DNA of 64,000 bases from Entoloma clypeatum (GCA_963565915.1 OY751495.1:2356001-2420000), one strand, 5' to 3'; shown: positions 1 to 11,431, counted from the stretch's first letter. Notes: generated from the letters alone by a model not told the origin. Made by a program: numbers and translations.

Positions 1-359
1 CTACGGTATGAGGACCATGTCATATCTTTTACTTATCGGCCCGACTCGGCACCCTCTTACGAACTTACTATGTCTAATGTCTACTTTCGCAACCTTCGAT
101 TCCCAGTCTGACTCATTACATTACTTCATCATCCCCTTTAGTATACTTTGCTCCCGCGCTGACTCGCTTTCCGCAGTCAGCTTACTCACTGTACATAGCC
201 TTCCGCAGTACTGACTCATCCGCTACCGCCTATAGTCAGTACCTATATAAACCTCTTGTACTGTAGTAGATTCCTTAGATTTAGCAATCACATTGCTCTT
301 CGCCTTTCCACTTCCTGCATACTCTGCCCAAACCTTGGAACGGTTTGTTAAGCATAACA
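1..359 (+). repeat. 5' LTR of element G (11 bp missing at the left edge)
   Basis: It matches the complete LTRs at 62925-63306 and, reverse-complemented, 5213-5619, 15252-15639 and 21448-21835. Family ends are TGTTACGGAC and AAGCATAACA. A TATA box TATATAAA lies at 244-251. Confidence 0.95.
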
Positions 360-372
360 AGTTGCTAAATCT
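244..372 (+). promoter_or_regulatory. TATA box, predicted transcript start and self-priming PBS of element G
   Basis: TATATAAA at 244-251 is followed 33 nt later by AGATTTAGCAA (277-287). The LTR ends at 359, and after the dinucleotide AG comes TTGCTAAATCT (362-372), the exact 11-nt reverse complement of 277-287. No tRNA 3'-end complement (TGG...) is seen. The layout matches the Tf1 type, where the folded-back 5' end of the mRNA primes reverse transcription. The transcript start is inferred. Confidence 0.7.
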
Positions 373-520
373 CGTTAGGTTGGCCCAGAGCGAAGAGAGC
401 AACTACCAGACGAGTCAAGACGTCATGCTTCTTTGAAGACTTCACCAGTAACCCATTCAGCATGCCAGAAGCCCGACAGGAGGAGCTAAGTCCTCGAGAC
501 AGTGAAACAAGGGACGACAG

Positions 521-865
521 ATGGAAGGACATGCACTGGTCATCCGAGGTGGTGGTGACATGCGCACCGGATCGGGTACCACTTATGGTGGTCAGGGCAA
601 GGCCATGGAGATTGACAAAGCAGGAGTAGCCCGTTGCTACAACTGTCAACGCTTCGGTCATCTGGCTAAAGACTGTAGCACTCCAAAGAAGAAAGATGGT
701 CGCAAGTGTTTCAACTGTGACCAAGAAGGCCATATTGCGCGCAACTGCCGCAAGCCGAAGAAGAACTCCGGAAGGGTTAGGAAGGTGTCCAAGGAAGATG
801 CCGAGAATGATGAAACCACAATCTTAGAAGCCGACGAGAAGGATTTTCCTGAAGGGTCCGATTAA
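521..865 (+). pseudogene. gag nucleocapsid fragment, unit 1
   Basis: A 114-residue frame with two CCHC zinc knuckles, CYNCQRFGHLAKDC and CFNCDQEGHIARNC, followed by a basic stretch (KPKKNSGRVRK) and an acidic tail ending EGSD. In element B the same segment is the C-terminal third of a gag of at least 367 residues. Here the leader is fused directly to the sequence just before the ATG, so the capsid part (about 1 kb) is gone. It would bind nucleic acid but could not form a particle. In this family pol lies in the -1 frame relative to gag, and the two frames overlap only around the gag stop. Confidence 0.88.
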
Positions 866-1262
866 ATGATGCTAAGTCGCGACCCTTATCTATTAAACAG
901 ACTTGCTTGCCTTGTATGACTGCAGACAATAGAACCTATGTCATCCCTGCCAAGCGAGCCACTGCGTCAACTAAGATTGTGAAGGGAGATAAACCTCCAA
1001 AAAGATGAGAAATCAGGCTGTTAGCTCAGCTCCAAACACGATGAGGACCAAAGGTTATCCGACCTGAGGTTGACAGCAGATGTGAACGCACATGCATCCA
1101 TCCCAGAATAGTATGCGAACAGAACCTCCCCACGCGAGGAGCAACTACCAGACGAGTCAAGACGTCGTGCTTCTTTGAAGACTTCACCAGTAACCCATTC
1201 AGCATGCCAGAAGCCCGACAGGAGGAGCTAAGTCCTCGAGACAGTGAAACAAGGGACGACAG

Positions 1263-1607
1263 ATGGAAGGACATGCACTGGTCATCCGAGGTGGTGGTGA
1301 CATGCGCACCGGATCGGGTACCACTTATGGTGGTCAGGGCAAGGCCATGGAGATTGACAAAGCAGGAGTAGCCCGTTGCTACAACTGTCAACGCTTCGGT
1401 CATCTGGCTAAAGACTGTAGCACTCCAAAGAAGAAAGATGGTCGCAAGTGTTTCAACTGTGACCAAGAAGGCCATATTGCGCGCAACTGCCGCAAGCCGA
1501 AGAAGAACTCCGGAAGGGTTAGGAAGGTGTCCAAGGAAGATGCCGAGAATGATGAAACCACAATCTTAGAAGCCGACGAGAAGGATTTTCCTGAAGGGTC
1601 CGATTAA
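1263..1607 (+). pseudogene. gag nucleocapsid fragment, unit 2
   Basis: Same 114-residue frame as at 521-865, exactly 742 bp downstream, with both CCHC knuckles intact. It is the middle unit of the tandem triplication. The pol-leader frame after it runs into the next repeat rather than into RT, so it cannot make a Gag-Pol product. Confidence 0.88.
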
Positions 1608-2004
1608 ATGATGCTAAGTCGCGACCCTTATCTATTAAACAGACTTGCTTGCCTTGTATGACTGCAGACAATAGAACCTATGTCATCCCTGCCAAGCGAG
1701 CCACTGCGTCAACTAAGATTGTGAAGGGAGATAAACCTCCAAAAAGATGAGAAATCAGGCTGTTAGCTCAGCTCCAAACACGATGAGGACCAAAGGTTAT
1801 CCGACCTGAGGTTGACAGCAGATGTGAACGCACATGCATCCATCCCAGAATAGTATGCGAACAGAACCTCCCCACGCGAGGAGCAACTACCAGACGAGTC
1901 AAGACGTCGTGCTTCTTTGAAGACTTCACCAGTAACCCATTCAGCATGCCAGAAGCCCGACAGGAGGAGCTAAGTCCTCGAGACAGTGAAACAAGGGACG
2001 ACAG

Positions 2005-2349
2005 ATGGAAGGACATGCACTGGTCATCCGAGGTGGTGGTGACATGCGCACCGGATCGGGTACCACTTATGGTGGTCAGGGCAAGGCCATGGAGATTGAC
2101 AAAGCAGGAGTAGCCCGTTGCTACAACTGTCAACGCTTCGGTCATCTGGCTAAAGACTGTAGCACTCCAAAGAAGAAAGATGGTCGCAAGTGTTTCAACT
2201 GTGACCAAGAAGGCCATATTGCGCGCAACTGCCGCAAGCCGAAGAAGAACTCCGGAAGGGTTAGGAAGGTGTCCAAGGAAGATGCCGAGAATGATGAAAC
2301 CACAATCTTAGAAGCCGACGAGAAGGATTTTCCTGAAGGGTCCGATTAA
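2005..2349 (+). pseudogene. gag nucleocapsid fragment, unit 3
   Basis: Third copy of the 114-residue two-knuckle frame. It is the only unit followed by a full pol region. The gag stop TAA is at 2347-2349, and the pol frame (-1 relative to gag) opens just upstream of this stop. Capsid is absent, as in the other units. Confidence 0.88.
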
Positions 2350-2351
2350 AT

Positions 2352-5212
2352 GATGCTAAGTCGCGACCCTTATCTATTAAACAGACTTGCTTGCCTTGTA
2401 TGACTGCAGACAATAGAACCTATGTCATCCCTGCCAAGCGAGCCACTGCGTCAACTAAGATTGTGAAGGGAGATAAACCTCCAAAAAGATGAGAAATCAG
2501 GCTGTTAGCTCAGCTCCAAACACGATGAGGACCAAAGGTTATCCGACCTGAGGTTGACAGCAGATGTGAACGCACATGCATCCATCCCAGAATAGTATGC
2601 GAACAGAACCTCCCCACGCGAGGAATACCGCCCATAGCAATTCTAAATGCAGATGGATCACCAAATCGACAACAGAAAGCAAGCCAACTTGCTGAAGTCA
2701 AACTGGATTTGGGAGCACATCAGGAAACCATGGAAGCAATGGTACTGGACATTGGGAGAACAGACATGCTCTTGGGACATGACTGGTTGGTGCACCACAA
2801 CCCCACAATCAATTGGACAACCGGCGCGGTAACATTTAACCGGTGCCCAACAACATGTCAAACCAAACACTCGGATTTCAGGGTTAACCTGGATGGTTGC
2901 AAACACCGGGTTCGCATGGTTGAGGTGCGCGACAAAGATGCACCCAAAAAGTCGGATCAGAAATGGAAGCCTGGAGACCCTATTTTGGAAGCTGTCACTC
3001 CCACAACCAAACGACCCTCATATGTTGAACGATTTGCTCATCTCTTTGAGGAGAACTTTGATAAGATCCCAAAGGAGAGGGAATGGGACCATGGTATCCA
3101 ACTTACACCGGACGCACCAAAGGAACTAGGGGGAAATACATATCCTATGATGGAAAAGGAACAAGAGGAATTGGACGCATTCATTGACAAGGGTCTAGCA
3201 ACAGGAAAGATCCGCCCGTCCAAATCCCCTTATGCCTCTCCTTGCTTCTTCATCAACAAGAAGGATGGCTCCAAACGATTGGTACAAGATTACCGCATGG
3301 TCAACAAATTTACGGTCAAAGACAAATTCCCACTCCCACGCATCTCCGACCTCTTGGACGTGCTGAAAGATGCAGTCTACTTCAATAAAATGGACATCAT
3401 GTGGGGTTACAACAACGTCCGGATTAAGGAAGGCGATGAATGGAAGGCCGCCTTCCTCACCAGTCGAGGATTGTTCGAACCGTTGGTCATGTTTTTTGGT
3501 CTTTGCAACTCCCCGGGAACGTTCTCTCGAATGATGGCTAGTCTATTCCGGGACCAGATCCGCCGATGTATCTGCATGATCTACATGGATGACATCGTGG
3601 TTATCGGTAAAACCAAGGAAGAACTCGCGCGAAACACCAAAGAAATCCTACAGATCCTATCGGACAATGATTTGTTTCTAAAGGAGAAGAAGTGTTTATG
3701 GGAAGTAACGAAATGTCCTATATTGGGATATGTGGTTGGTGAGGGACGTGTTGAGATGGAAACTGAGAAGGTGGATACAATTCGAAACTGGCGAGCACCC
3801 ACATCAAAAAAGGAAGTTCAGAAGTTCCTTGGATTTGCTAACTTCTATCGACGTTTTATTGAAGGGTACTCAAACATCGCGAAACCTCTCACCGCGCTCA
3901 CAGGCGGTACGGCATTTACTTGGGGACCAACAGAGCAGCAAGCTTTTGAAGGTCTCATACGGGCAATTACATCGGCACCAGTCTTGGCATTACCGAAACC
4001 AGAGGGACAGTTCAGGGTTGAAACCGATGCATCAGGCTATGCAATTGGAGCAGTACTCTCTCAGAAGCAAGACGACAAATGGCACCCCATCGCGTTCTTG
4101 TCGCGGACCATGTCCACAGCCGAACAGAATTACAAGATATATGACAAGGAACTCCTGGTGGTTGTGGAAGCATTAAAAGATTGGAGACACTATCTGCTCG
4201 AAGCCAGGGAACATCTCGAAATCTTGACCGATCACAAGAACCTGGAATATTTCCGTCGTGCTCAGGACCTGAATCAATGACAGCGATGCTGGAAAATGAA
4301 GTTACAAGACTATGACTTCGAATTACGGCATGTGCCTGGCAAGACCAATGCGAAAGCGGACATCCTGTCACGCTTACCCTGGTACGAAGCGGAACTCGAA
4401 CCACAGGACAGTGACCAAATGCTCAAGGAGGGACTATTCTTGAAACGGTTGGAATCAGAAGATGTGGTACAAATGGAGATGTTCACGGAGGAACAATTCT
4501 TTGAAGGGGGTGAAACATCTGATTCCATCAAAATTGGAAGCGTCATGACCATCAAAAATCCGTGGATCGCACGCATCAAGGGTTCAAACTGCATGGAGAC
4601 AGAGGTGGCCCAGGGTCTAAAGAAGAATCCTCATTGGTATCAGCAGGAGAATGGGATCACCTATGCAGGAGAACGAGTCTATGTCCTGCCAGATCCACAA
4701 TTACGCCAAGAATTGATGTTCGAGTCACACGATGCACCAGTGGATGGACATCCAGGACAGTACCGAACACATGAACTCCTCACTTGCACCTACTGGTGGC
4801 CTACCATACTGCATGATGTGAAGAAGTATGTGAAGGGTTGCAACACTTGTCAACGCAACAAGATTAACCGACAAAAGCGACATGCTCCACTACATCCCCA
4901 TGCAGCACCAAGTCACCCATGGGAAGACATAGGAATTGACGTTGTGGGACCAATACCAGAATCTGATGGAAAAAATGCAATCCTGGTCATCACGGATAGA
5001 CATTCGAAGATGCTTCACCTCATTCCGACAACCGTGGAACTATCAGCTGAAGGATTAGCCAAGATCTATCGGGATCAGATATGGAAGCTTCATGGGATCC
5101 CCAAGAAGATCATCAGTAATAGGAGACCGCAGTTTGCTGTGAAGTTCATGGAGATACTCTGCTGCATGCTAGGGATCAAGAGGAATCTGTCCACCGCATA
5201 CCACGCACAGAC
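2352..5212 (+). pseudogene. pol of element G (protease, RT, RNase H, partial integrase)
   Basis: Domains in order: an aspartic protease region whose DSG triad reads DSR (about 2565), RT with the YMDD box (about 3580), RNase H with a [17 protein letters not shown] motif (about 4022) and a TDHKNLEYF motif (about 4230), then integrase with an HHCC zinc finger (CNTCQR near 4840) and a DDE core beginning near 4935. Breaks: TGA at 2490, 2526 and 4278; the three matching codons in element B are all CGA. The conserved SDRGPQF box reads SNRRPQF near 5115. The frame otherwise continues to 5212, where element H was inserted. Product, if any, would be non-functional. Confidence 0.9.
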
Positions 5213-5619
5213 TGTTATGCTTAACAAACCGTTCCAAGGTTCGGGCAGAGTATGCAGGAAAGTGGAAAGGCGAAGAGCAAAGTGATTGCTAAATCTAAGG
5301 AATCTACTATAGTACAAGAGGTTTATATAGGTACTGACTATAGGCGATAGCGGATGAGTCAGTACTGCGGAAGGCAGTGCGCATGAGTACTGTAAGGCGA
5401 CTGCGGAAGGCTATGTACAGTGAGTAAGCAGACTGCGGAAAGCAAGTCAGCGCGGGAGCGAAGTATATTAAAGGGGATGATGAAGTAATGTAATGAGTCA
5501 GACTGGGAACCGAAGGTTGCGAAAGTAGATATTAGACATAGTAAGTTCATAAGAGGGCACCGAGTCGGGCCGATAAGTAAAAGATATGACGTGGTCCTCA
5601 TACCGTAGAGTCCGTAACA
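5213..5619 (-). repeat. 3' LTR of element H
   Basis: 407 bp, beginning TGTTATGCTTAAC and ending GTCCGTAACA on the + strand. It is the reverse complement of the LTR at 1-359. Confidence 0.93.
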
Positions 5620-5653
5620 TGTTCCCCTCTCCAAGCTCTGTGTCCTCACAGAG

Positions 5654-6025
5654 TCACTGTCCCCATCCCTCGTTGTTGCCAGGATCGGACCAGTTCGGAC
5701 TCTCCTTGAGACTCCAATCATATATCAACTCCTCGTTGATGGCTACGGCGAGTTCAAGGCCTTTGATAGCCAGCCGAATACGTCGATTCTCAATCACGAG
5801 GGTGCTGGTGTAATTTCCGAGAATTTGTTTTTCCTCAGGAGTCGGGGCGACGGGGAGATTGGACAGCGGGTGAAGCCGGATATGCATCTGGCAATGAAGG
5901 AGGTCGGCGAGGGAAGTTTCGAGGGCGTGGATTTGATCTCTCATGGAGAGCGCTTCGTTCATAAGGGCGGCAATGGCGGGGTTGATGTCGGTGGTGGAGG
6001 TGGAGGTAACGGTGGTGTTGAACAT
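5654..6025 (-). CDS. Extra 3' ORF of the G/B/H Gypsy family, function unknown
   Basis: A 123-residue frame from ATG 6025 lying between the chromodomain end of pol and the 3' LTR. It is collinear with a 120-residue frame at the same place in element B (15674-16036). Shared blocks include EALSMRDQIHAL, LSNLPVAPTPEEKQILGNYT and INEEL, both starting with a Ser/Thr-rich stretch and ending GWGQ. It looks mostly helical, with no signal peptide, membrane segment or zinc motif, so it is not an obvious env. Conservation of frame and length between two diverged copies suggests it is or was translated. I do not recognise the family. Confidence 0.6.
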   Translation of the reverse strand: MFNTTVTSTSTTDINPAIAALMNEALSMRDQIHALETSLADLLHCQMHIRLHPLSNLPVAPTPEEKQILGNYTSTLVIENRRIRLAIKGLELAVAINEELIYDWSLKESPNWSDPGNNEGWGQ

Positions 6026-6159
6026 GGCGGTGAGGATGGTTGAGAGATAGAAGAAAAAGGGGGAGGCTATATTGGGCAAGGAAAAGGACTAGAGCGGGGA
6101 ACTCGGTGTGTGGTTGACTGATGAGGTCGATACTTGTCATGGATTCCGAGGGCTGTCTT

Positions 6160-6271
6160 TTATCGTGGGCGAGACGGGTTCTGCCGATGGAAATCATGGA
6201 TCAAATCCTGAGCGTTCTGAACATTAGCTCGAGGTTCCCATGTGTTCTCTTCTGGACCATATCCTCCCCAC
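6160..6271 (-). pseudogene. pol C-terminus (chromodomain end) of element H
   Basis: Minus-strand frame ending in TAA at 6160-6162. It encodes the last part of a chromodomain ([11 protein letters not shown]) and the tail after it, matching element B at 16159-16280. The chromodomain of chromoviral integrases binds modified histones and targets integration. The upstream part is lost in the assembly gap. Confidence 0.8.
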
Positions 6272-6471
6272 NNNNNNNNNNNNNNNNNNNNNNNNNNNNN
6301 NNNNNNNNNNNNNNNNNNNNNNNNNNNNNNNNNNNNNNNNNNNNNNNNNNNNNNNNNNNNNNNNNNNNNNNNNNNNNNNNNNNNNNNNNNNNNNNNNNNN
6401 NNNNNNNNNNNNNNNNNNNNNNNNNNNNNNNNNNNNNNNNNNNNNNNNNNNNNNNNNNNNNNNNNNNNNNN
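6272..6471. other. Assembly gap (200 N)
   Basis: Exactly 200 N bases, a conventional unknown-size placeholder. It sits inside element H, so the left and right sides need not be as close as drawn. Confidence 0.99.
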
Positions 6472-8229
6472 TTTTGCCGGTTTTTTGCTGTGGTGTCTCT
6501 CGCCGGTGAATTATTCGCCGCTCTGTCGTTAGCATTGTTCTTTTCATTTGCAGTGTTGCTGGCACTCAAGGCTCGCTTTCGCCGATGGGTCATCAATTCG
6601 CCGATGGCCTGTCGCCGTGTCGCCGGTTTGTCGCTGGTCCTTCACTGGTTTTTCGCCGTGGTGTCTTTTACTGGTGAATTATTTGCCGATCTGTTGGATG
6701 TTGTCGCCGGCGACATTTTTTCTTCGCCGGTGACATTATTATTTCGCCGTTCGCCGTGGTAAATTCGCTAGTGTTGTAGTGAATTCGCTGCTTCCGTAAT
6801 TTACCATATACTGTATGTCTTCGCTGGACCGTAAATTACAATACAATGTAGGTTGAGTATGTGAGACAAACCCAAAAACTTGTGAGGGGCTGGCAAATGA
6901 TGCCTTTCCAATCATCATGGACACTTACCTTTTGCTGATGGAGCCATCAAAGAATGGTTTAAACCCACAGTAGGGTTTATTTACATTTGGTTACAAAGAT
7001 CATAAACAATGCTGACTTAATATCAATCAATGTTTCATCCATTGAATGTCGTCCAGCCCTTGCGAATGTTGACACACAACACACTCCCAGTTCTTTCCTC
7101 CTCCCCTCGACCTTATGTTGAAATAAACAGGCCAAGGATTCTGTTAATTGATTATAAGCTACCAGTAAGCCATTTTCCCTTCCAAAATCCGCTTTTTTGG
7201 TCATATCCTTTCTCTATGGATGGCTAGGTGAATTTTTCCAATTTTGCTTCTCGTGCGAAAGAGACAGCGATATCGTGATCCACGCAAGGAACAATATATG
7301 CTGCAGCTGATGTGAGACAGAATTCTGCAGATAAGGGGGTTCTTAGCTGCAGCGGATTCATGTGCAATTCAATCTAATGTACCTCGTGAACTCAAAAAGC
7401 ATTGTAAAGCTACCATCACAGGCTTATTCTGCAGGAAAGGGCCCCATGTTATTAGATAGATGAGGAAGAAAATGTCCAACTTGATGTGACATACATGGCA
7501 TGAGCTGATCACAAAAAAACTTGGTGATTTTGCTTCCAGACGTCGACATCGTGATGCATGCAAGGTGATGTTAGATAGATGGGGAACATCTGTGCCTCAA
7601 TGTAACATACATCAAAAATCTGCCTGCTGTTGAATGTATAATGGATGCAATAAGGCCATGATCTTCCTCTGCTACGATGGGAACAATGTGGGCTCCAGAT
7701 GGAGATGGCTCATGGTGTAGAAGGTGGTTGCAGAGAAACACTTTCCGGCATGACTGATTTGAACAAGTACATCCCTGACGTCCCAGCACTCAATGGTAAA
7801 GCCAACAACCTACCTCGTATAACTATCTCAGGAACCTCCGCCGTGGCTCCACATGATAAGGAAACCATCTTCTCCCAGTGACCCCGCTGATTTGGGTTGC
7901 CAAGGTCATGGGCCTGGTGGAGTTTGAAAAGGGCTTGAACTTGTTGCCTGCTAGAAGTCAGTAGTGACTCATTGAACCAGGCTGACTTGGACAATCACTG
8001 TTATGTAATCTTGCCTCGCCAGTGACAACTTGTTCAACAAAACTTCAACTTGTTTAGCCTGTTTCTGATTGTTATGCAACTTGTACTAGTCACTAGTGGT
8101 AGTAAACACTGGCACTTGAGTTCAAGTTGAATGTGTAACAGTGAACAGCCTTGAAAAATTGTGTCTAGTTACACAATTTCAATGTAGGGATCATGATGCC
8201 GCTCATCATATGGCAGGCTCCTCGGTTGT
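6472..8229. other. Non-coding stretch with a CGCCG-rich low-complexity start
   Basis: 6472-6770 is built from degenerate copies of a CGCCGGTGAATTATTCGCC-like unit. From 6780 to 8229 I see no convincing exon, LTR or terminal repeat. The short frames there show no recognisable motif. Confidence 0.5.
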
Positions 8230-8484
8230 TAGTGTTTGAAGGTCCAGTTTACTTTTTCGTGAATTAGACTGAGACCAGATCGAACCGAACTGGTGAAAGA
8301 CCAGACCACCAGTCTTGGTTTTTAAGGTTTCAGATCTCGCCAGTCCTTGATTCACTCCAAACTTCGGAATTTGAAAGACTGGCCAAAGACTGGTTCGAAC
8401 AGGTTTAAACCAGTCTTTTCCATGGAACAATCTGTGGAACAGAAATCAAGATCACGAAACAGCAAAGTGCAATGTGCAAAATTT

Positions 8485-8565
8485 GTGCCATTTGCAAGAA
8501 TTGTACTCACAACCTCTATAGTACAGAACATTAGTTCAGTCATCTATCTAACCAACTGAGCCACA
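8485..8565 (-). repeat. tRNA-derived (SINE-like) segment
   Basis: On the minus strand it begins TGGCTCAGTTGG (A-box match, 8563-8552), followed about 40 nt later by a degenerate B box (8510-8498). The cloverleaf is decayed, so it is not a working tRNA gene. The cognate in the second copy (56010-56085) has better boxes. Confidence 0.5.
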
Positions 8566-9369
8566 CATCCATTATATCTGGTGCATCACACTCATTCTAC
8601 ATCACAACTTTCCCACTTCCCAAATAGGCACACCTAAAAAAAACACAAAAGGTGTGTGTGTGTGCTCCCTCCTGCCTCGATCACAAGTAGACAGATTATA
8701 AATAAAATCTATAAATATATTCTGGCCTTTTCAGCATCTGTGCCCCTCATTGCAGAGTCAGCAATGGGTGAATGCGTCGTTTCAACGTTGGATAACGCAC
8801 ATCATGCGCGCATCAAATGTGTCAAATATATGTAAACAAACTCAAAAAACATCGCATTTCTCCTTAATATGGCTACACAGGAGGAAGTCAGCTTACAGAC
8901 TATATCAATTATGTAGCAGAGTATCATATGTCAATAAATATGTGTTGATTTTATGGAATGATGCCACAGATTTTAAGTCATAGAGGTGCCGTGCTCTACA
9001 CCAAATAATAGTAAACAATGCACAAAATGCATCACGCAGGCACACGCAGTGCCTTCCTCATGGTCTAATAATAGTTGGAAGTGATAGAACTCATAAATAG
9101 ATATGTATTCACCTTCTGAAGCACTTTGTATAATTTTTAGAAGTCCAGATAAGATAGAAATAATGAAATGTGCAGATTTCAGTAAAAGTGTTATATCTCC
9201 CTAATGAATGAGCCAAATTTGAAAAACAAATGTGCTGTGAGATCTCCTGAATGAGGAGAATCTTCACACCCAACAGTCCTGACTTGTGCCCACCGCCATT
9301 GACCCATGCCACACTGTCTCTTTGCCCCCAACACTGTCCCTTTGCCCTCAACACTGTCAACCCACACAC

Positions 9370-9640
9370 AACGGCCCCCTTTCATGCCCAACGGCCGCCC
9401 CTCTTGCCCAACTGCCCCGACTAGTGCCCCACAGCCCCTCTAATGCCCAATGACTGCCTTGCTTGCTCAATCCTCATGCCCAACAGCCACCTCGCGTCCC
9501 CAACGCCGTTGACTCACACCCAGCACCCTTCCTTCATGTGCAATGGCCTCCCTTCGCGCCGTATGGCACCACACACCTGCCATGACATGTGCTCAATGGC
9601 CCCCTTTCATGCCCAACGGCGTCGAGTCACGCCCAAGAGC
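9370..9640. repeat. Degenerate GCCCAACGGC minisatellite
   Basis: Many imperfect copies of a 15-30 bp unit around TGCCCAACGGCC. The same motif recurs at 57025-57116 and 57345-57390 in the second long element, so it belongs to the element. Confidence 0.65.
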
Positions 9641-9931
9641 ACATGGGGCCGGGCTGAGCCTATGGAGGACCAATTGAGGGAGTACGATGCGCATGCGCAG
9701 CATTGGGCTGTGCGTGTGTGTCCTTAGTCTTATTTTACTTGTAATATATTGGTTTAAACCGGTTGAGACCAGTCCGGTCTCACTTCTTTGAGGTAAACAG
9801 AACCAATGGACTGGTCTTGCATTGGTCCAGTTCAGTTTTTTTGAGATCATGTGAACCGAAAAATCGGTCTTGGTCTTGGTCTCTAAATTTTGAGGGTCAA
9901 AAACCGGACCGAATCGGACCTTTAAACACTA

Positions 9932-10591
9932 GCTGCAAGCTTGTAGATTGGGTTCTGAGAGTTCCCCCGCAGGTATTTGCTGGACCATCCAAACCCCCTC
10001 ACTTCAGGCCTCCTGCACGATACCAGCTTGAAAGCCTGCCTTTGTGGTTTGTCCCAGGTCCGCTCCCTGACCTGTATTGAATGGGATTATCCCCACAGAC
10101 TCCCTTCCTCGACCCTCCAGCAACTGTGGGGCTTGGTTGGTGCGACAGACTTCTTTGCAGCCCCCGATTTTGCAAAGCTGGTGGGTTCTTCCTTCTGTCA
10201 AGCCACTCTGAACCAAGTTAGTGAGGTCATTTGGCAGCAAGGGCCACCAAAAGGGCCATCACACAGGGTTACGGATACTACAAAGTCCAATTTGAGGAAG
10301 GGAGTAAGAGAATAGTGCTCGGTTCCTTCCAGCATTCATGTGACATATTTTCTTAGATTTGTCTGACTCTGACAGCTCCTATCTGATGAGTTCAAGCCTG
10401 CCAATGACGTGACATCAATCACTGACTATGACAAAGAAGAGGAAGTAGTAGTAGAGGCTGGTGAGATGGAGTGAGTGGTGGAATGAATCAGCTTTACGGA
10501 AACAGGATGACCTCCATCTTTTGCCTAGCACCAGAGCCGTTGCTAGATAACATGTTTATGTCATATGCAAGCTCCTTTTTTTGCTCACAAG
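9932..10591. other. No feature recognised
   Basis: Between the hAT-like element and the 5' LTR of element A. Short open frames occur on both strands, but none has a motif or codon pattern I can support. Confidence 0.5.
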
Positions 10592-10861
10592 TGTCATGAT
10601 CATATTTTCACTTTTCACTTATCTTATTTCAATCTTATCTTATCTACATTGTATTGTACATGAGGACATCTTATCATTATGACGCAGCAGGATCCGAAGG
10701 ATCCGGAGTCACGCAGCATGACACTGCCTCAACACAGCCTCATGGTAATTACATATATAAGTAGGGTACTTTCACTTGTATTTGATAGCTTGTTCTCTTG
10801 AGATTCGCGCTGGGTCTCTTGGCAGGCTCGCGATGTCGTTTGACTTAGCGTCGCCTCAGCA
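10592..10861 (+). repeat. 5' LTR of element A
   Basis: It pairs with 23888-24717. TATATAAG is at 10754 and the LTR ends CTCAGCA. It lacks about 50 bp that the 3' LTR keeps (around 24120-24170). Confidence 0.85.
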
Positions 10862-10873
10862 GAAGAACAAGCT
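10754..10873 (+). promoter_or_regulatory. TATA box, predicted transcript start and self-priming PBS of element A
   Basis: TATATAAG (10754) is followed 33 nt later by AGCTTGTTCT (10787-10796). Two nucleotides after the LTR end, AGAACAAGCT (10864-10873) is its exact 10-nt reverse complement. The geometry is the same as in elements G and C. Confidence 0.62.
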
Positions 10874-11431
10874 CTAAACTCGCCCGCCCAAACTCACTTC
10901 CCTTTCCTCCATTTTCAACCTCACTGTTTTGTGCTTTTTTGTCAAAAATACATATCTATACACAGACCCTAGTGTTAAGGGGGACCTCCCGGACTTCAGG
11001 GATAAGAAGAGAAACACTCGGTGCACCCACTATAACTAGCGTTGCCGTTCGAGACACATAGGGAAACATTGAGCCCCTCCCGTGTCGAGGTGACCAAAGG
11101 CCAACACATCTAACCTTTGGGGAAGTTGCTGGCACGTGTGACGGTTTGGAAGAGAAGACCGTACATGTTTAGTTCGCAACAGGTGTTCCAGGCCCTGACT
11201 CCTCGACAGCTCAATTCGACCAGTCCAGCGCACGTAGGGGTGTTGACCACATGGACTTTATCTTTCCCAGATCTTCCTCCATTCGGGCATCCTGACTGCC
11301 TGGATAGACAGATCGTTCTTTGGGTTTTCCTTTCAGATTTTTTTCATCTAAGCATCAGAACAGGGTTGCGCACCTGACATAAGGTACTATTGTTCAAACC
11401 AAAACACCCCCCCCCCTGTCAGAACACCATC

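Larger units (their letters stand above)
398..2622 (+). repeat. 742-bp tandem triplication of leader, gag nucleocapsid and pol start
   Basis: Three nearly identical units: 398-1139, 1140-1881 and 1882-2622. Each holds the leader, the two-zinc-knuckle end of gag, and the start of pol up to the protease region. Units two and three join at a short GAG/GAGGAG-type overlap between pol (CCCACGCGAGGA) and the leader (GCAACTACCAG). The third unit continues into normal pol. The near identity suggests a recent event or an assembly effect. Confidence 0.92.
1..5212 (+). mobile_element. Ty3/Gypsy chromovirus-type element G, 3'-truncated
   Basis: The order is 5' LTR, self-priming PBS, gag nucleocapsid pieces, then protease, RT, RNase H and integrase. 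The first 11 bases of the LTR lie before the window. The element stops inside the integrase core at 5212, where an LTR of a same-family element in the opposite orientation begins. The capsid part of gag is missing and the remaining gag/pol-leader piece is present three times. In-frame TGA codons break pol. It cannot be autonomous. Element B (15252-21835) is the best intact reference copy. Confidence 0.93.
5213..6271 (-). mobile_element. Element H, 3' end only (same family as G and B)
   Basis: Reading on the minus strand from the N gap: chromodomain end of pol, a downstream ORF, a purine-rich tract just before the LTR (ending GGGGAACA near 5620), and a 3' LTR. It inserted into G's integrase in the opposite orientation. 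The rest lies beyond the gap, so no target duplication can be checked. Confidence 0.88.
8230..9931. mobile_element. hAT-like non-autonomous element, long form, copy 1
   Basis: It starts TAGTGTTTGAAGGTCC and ends GGACCTTTAAACACTA, imperfect inverted repeats of the same type as the 0.5-kb MITE family. The interior shares long blocks with 55779-57535, for example the segment with TCATTGCA near 8750 and 56280. It carries a tRNA-like segment and a degenerate GCCCAACGGC minisatellite. No transposase frame is present. The 8-bp flanks do not match, so the target duplication is lost or an end has shifted. Confidence 0.68.

Noticed and set aside
365..733. Minus-strand frame of 122 codons, repeated at 1026-1475 and 1768-2217
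   Set aside because: It is antisense to the gag zinc-knuckle frame and is repeated only because the 742-bp unit is.
398..2622. CRISPR-like or satellite array
   Set aside because: Period 742 bp with coding content and no spacers; it is a tandem duplication inside a retrotransposon.
5654..6025. An env gene in the G/B/H family
   Set aside because: The position fits, but there is no signal peptide, membrane segment or cleavage site in either copy.
6121..6762. Long frame running through the N gap
   Set aside because: It is created by unknown bases translated as open; the left part is antisense to the element H chromodomain.
8485..8565. A functional tRNA gene
   Set aside because: A and B boxes are present but the stems and anticodon arm do not form. 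It is a SINE-like remnant inside a repeat.
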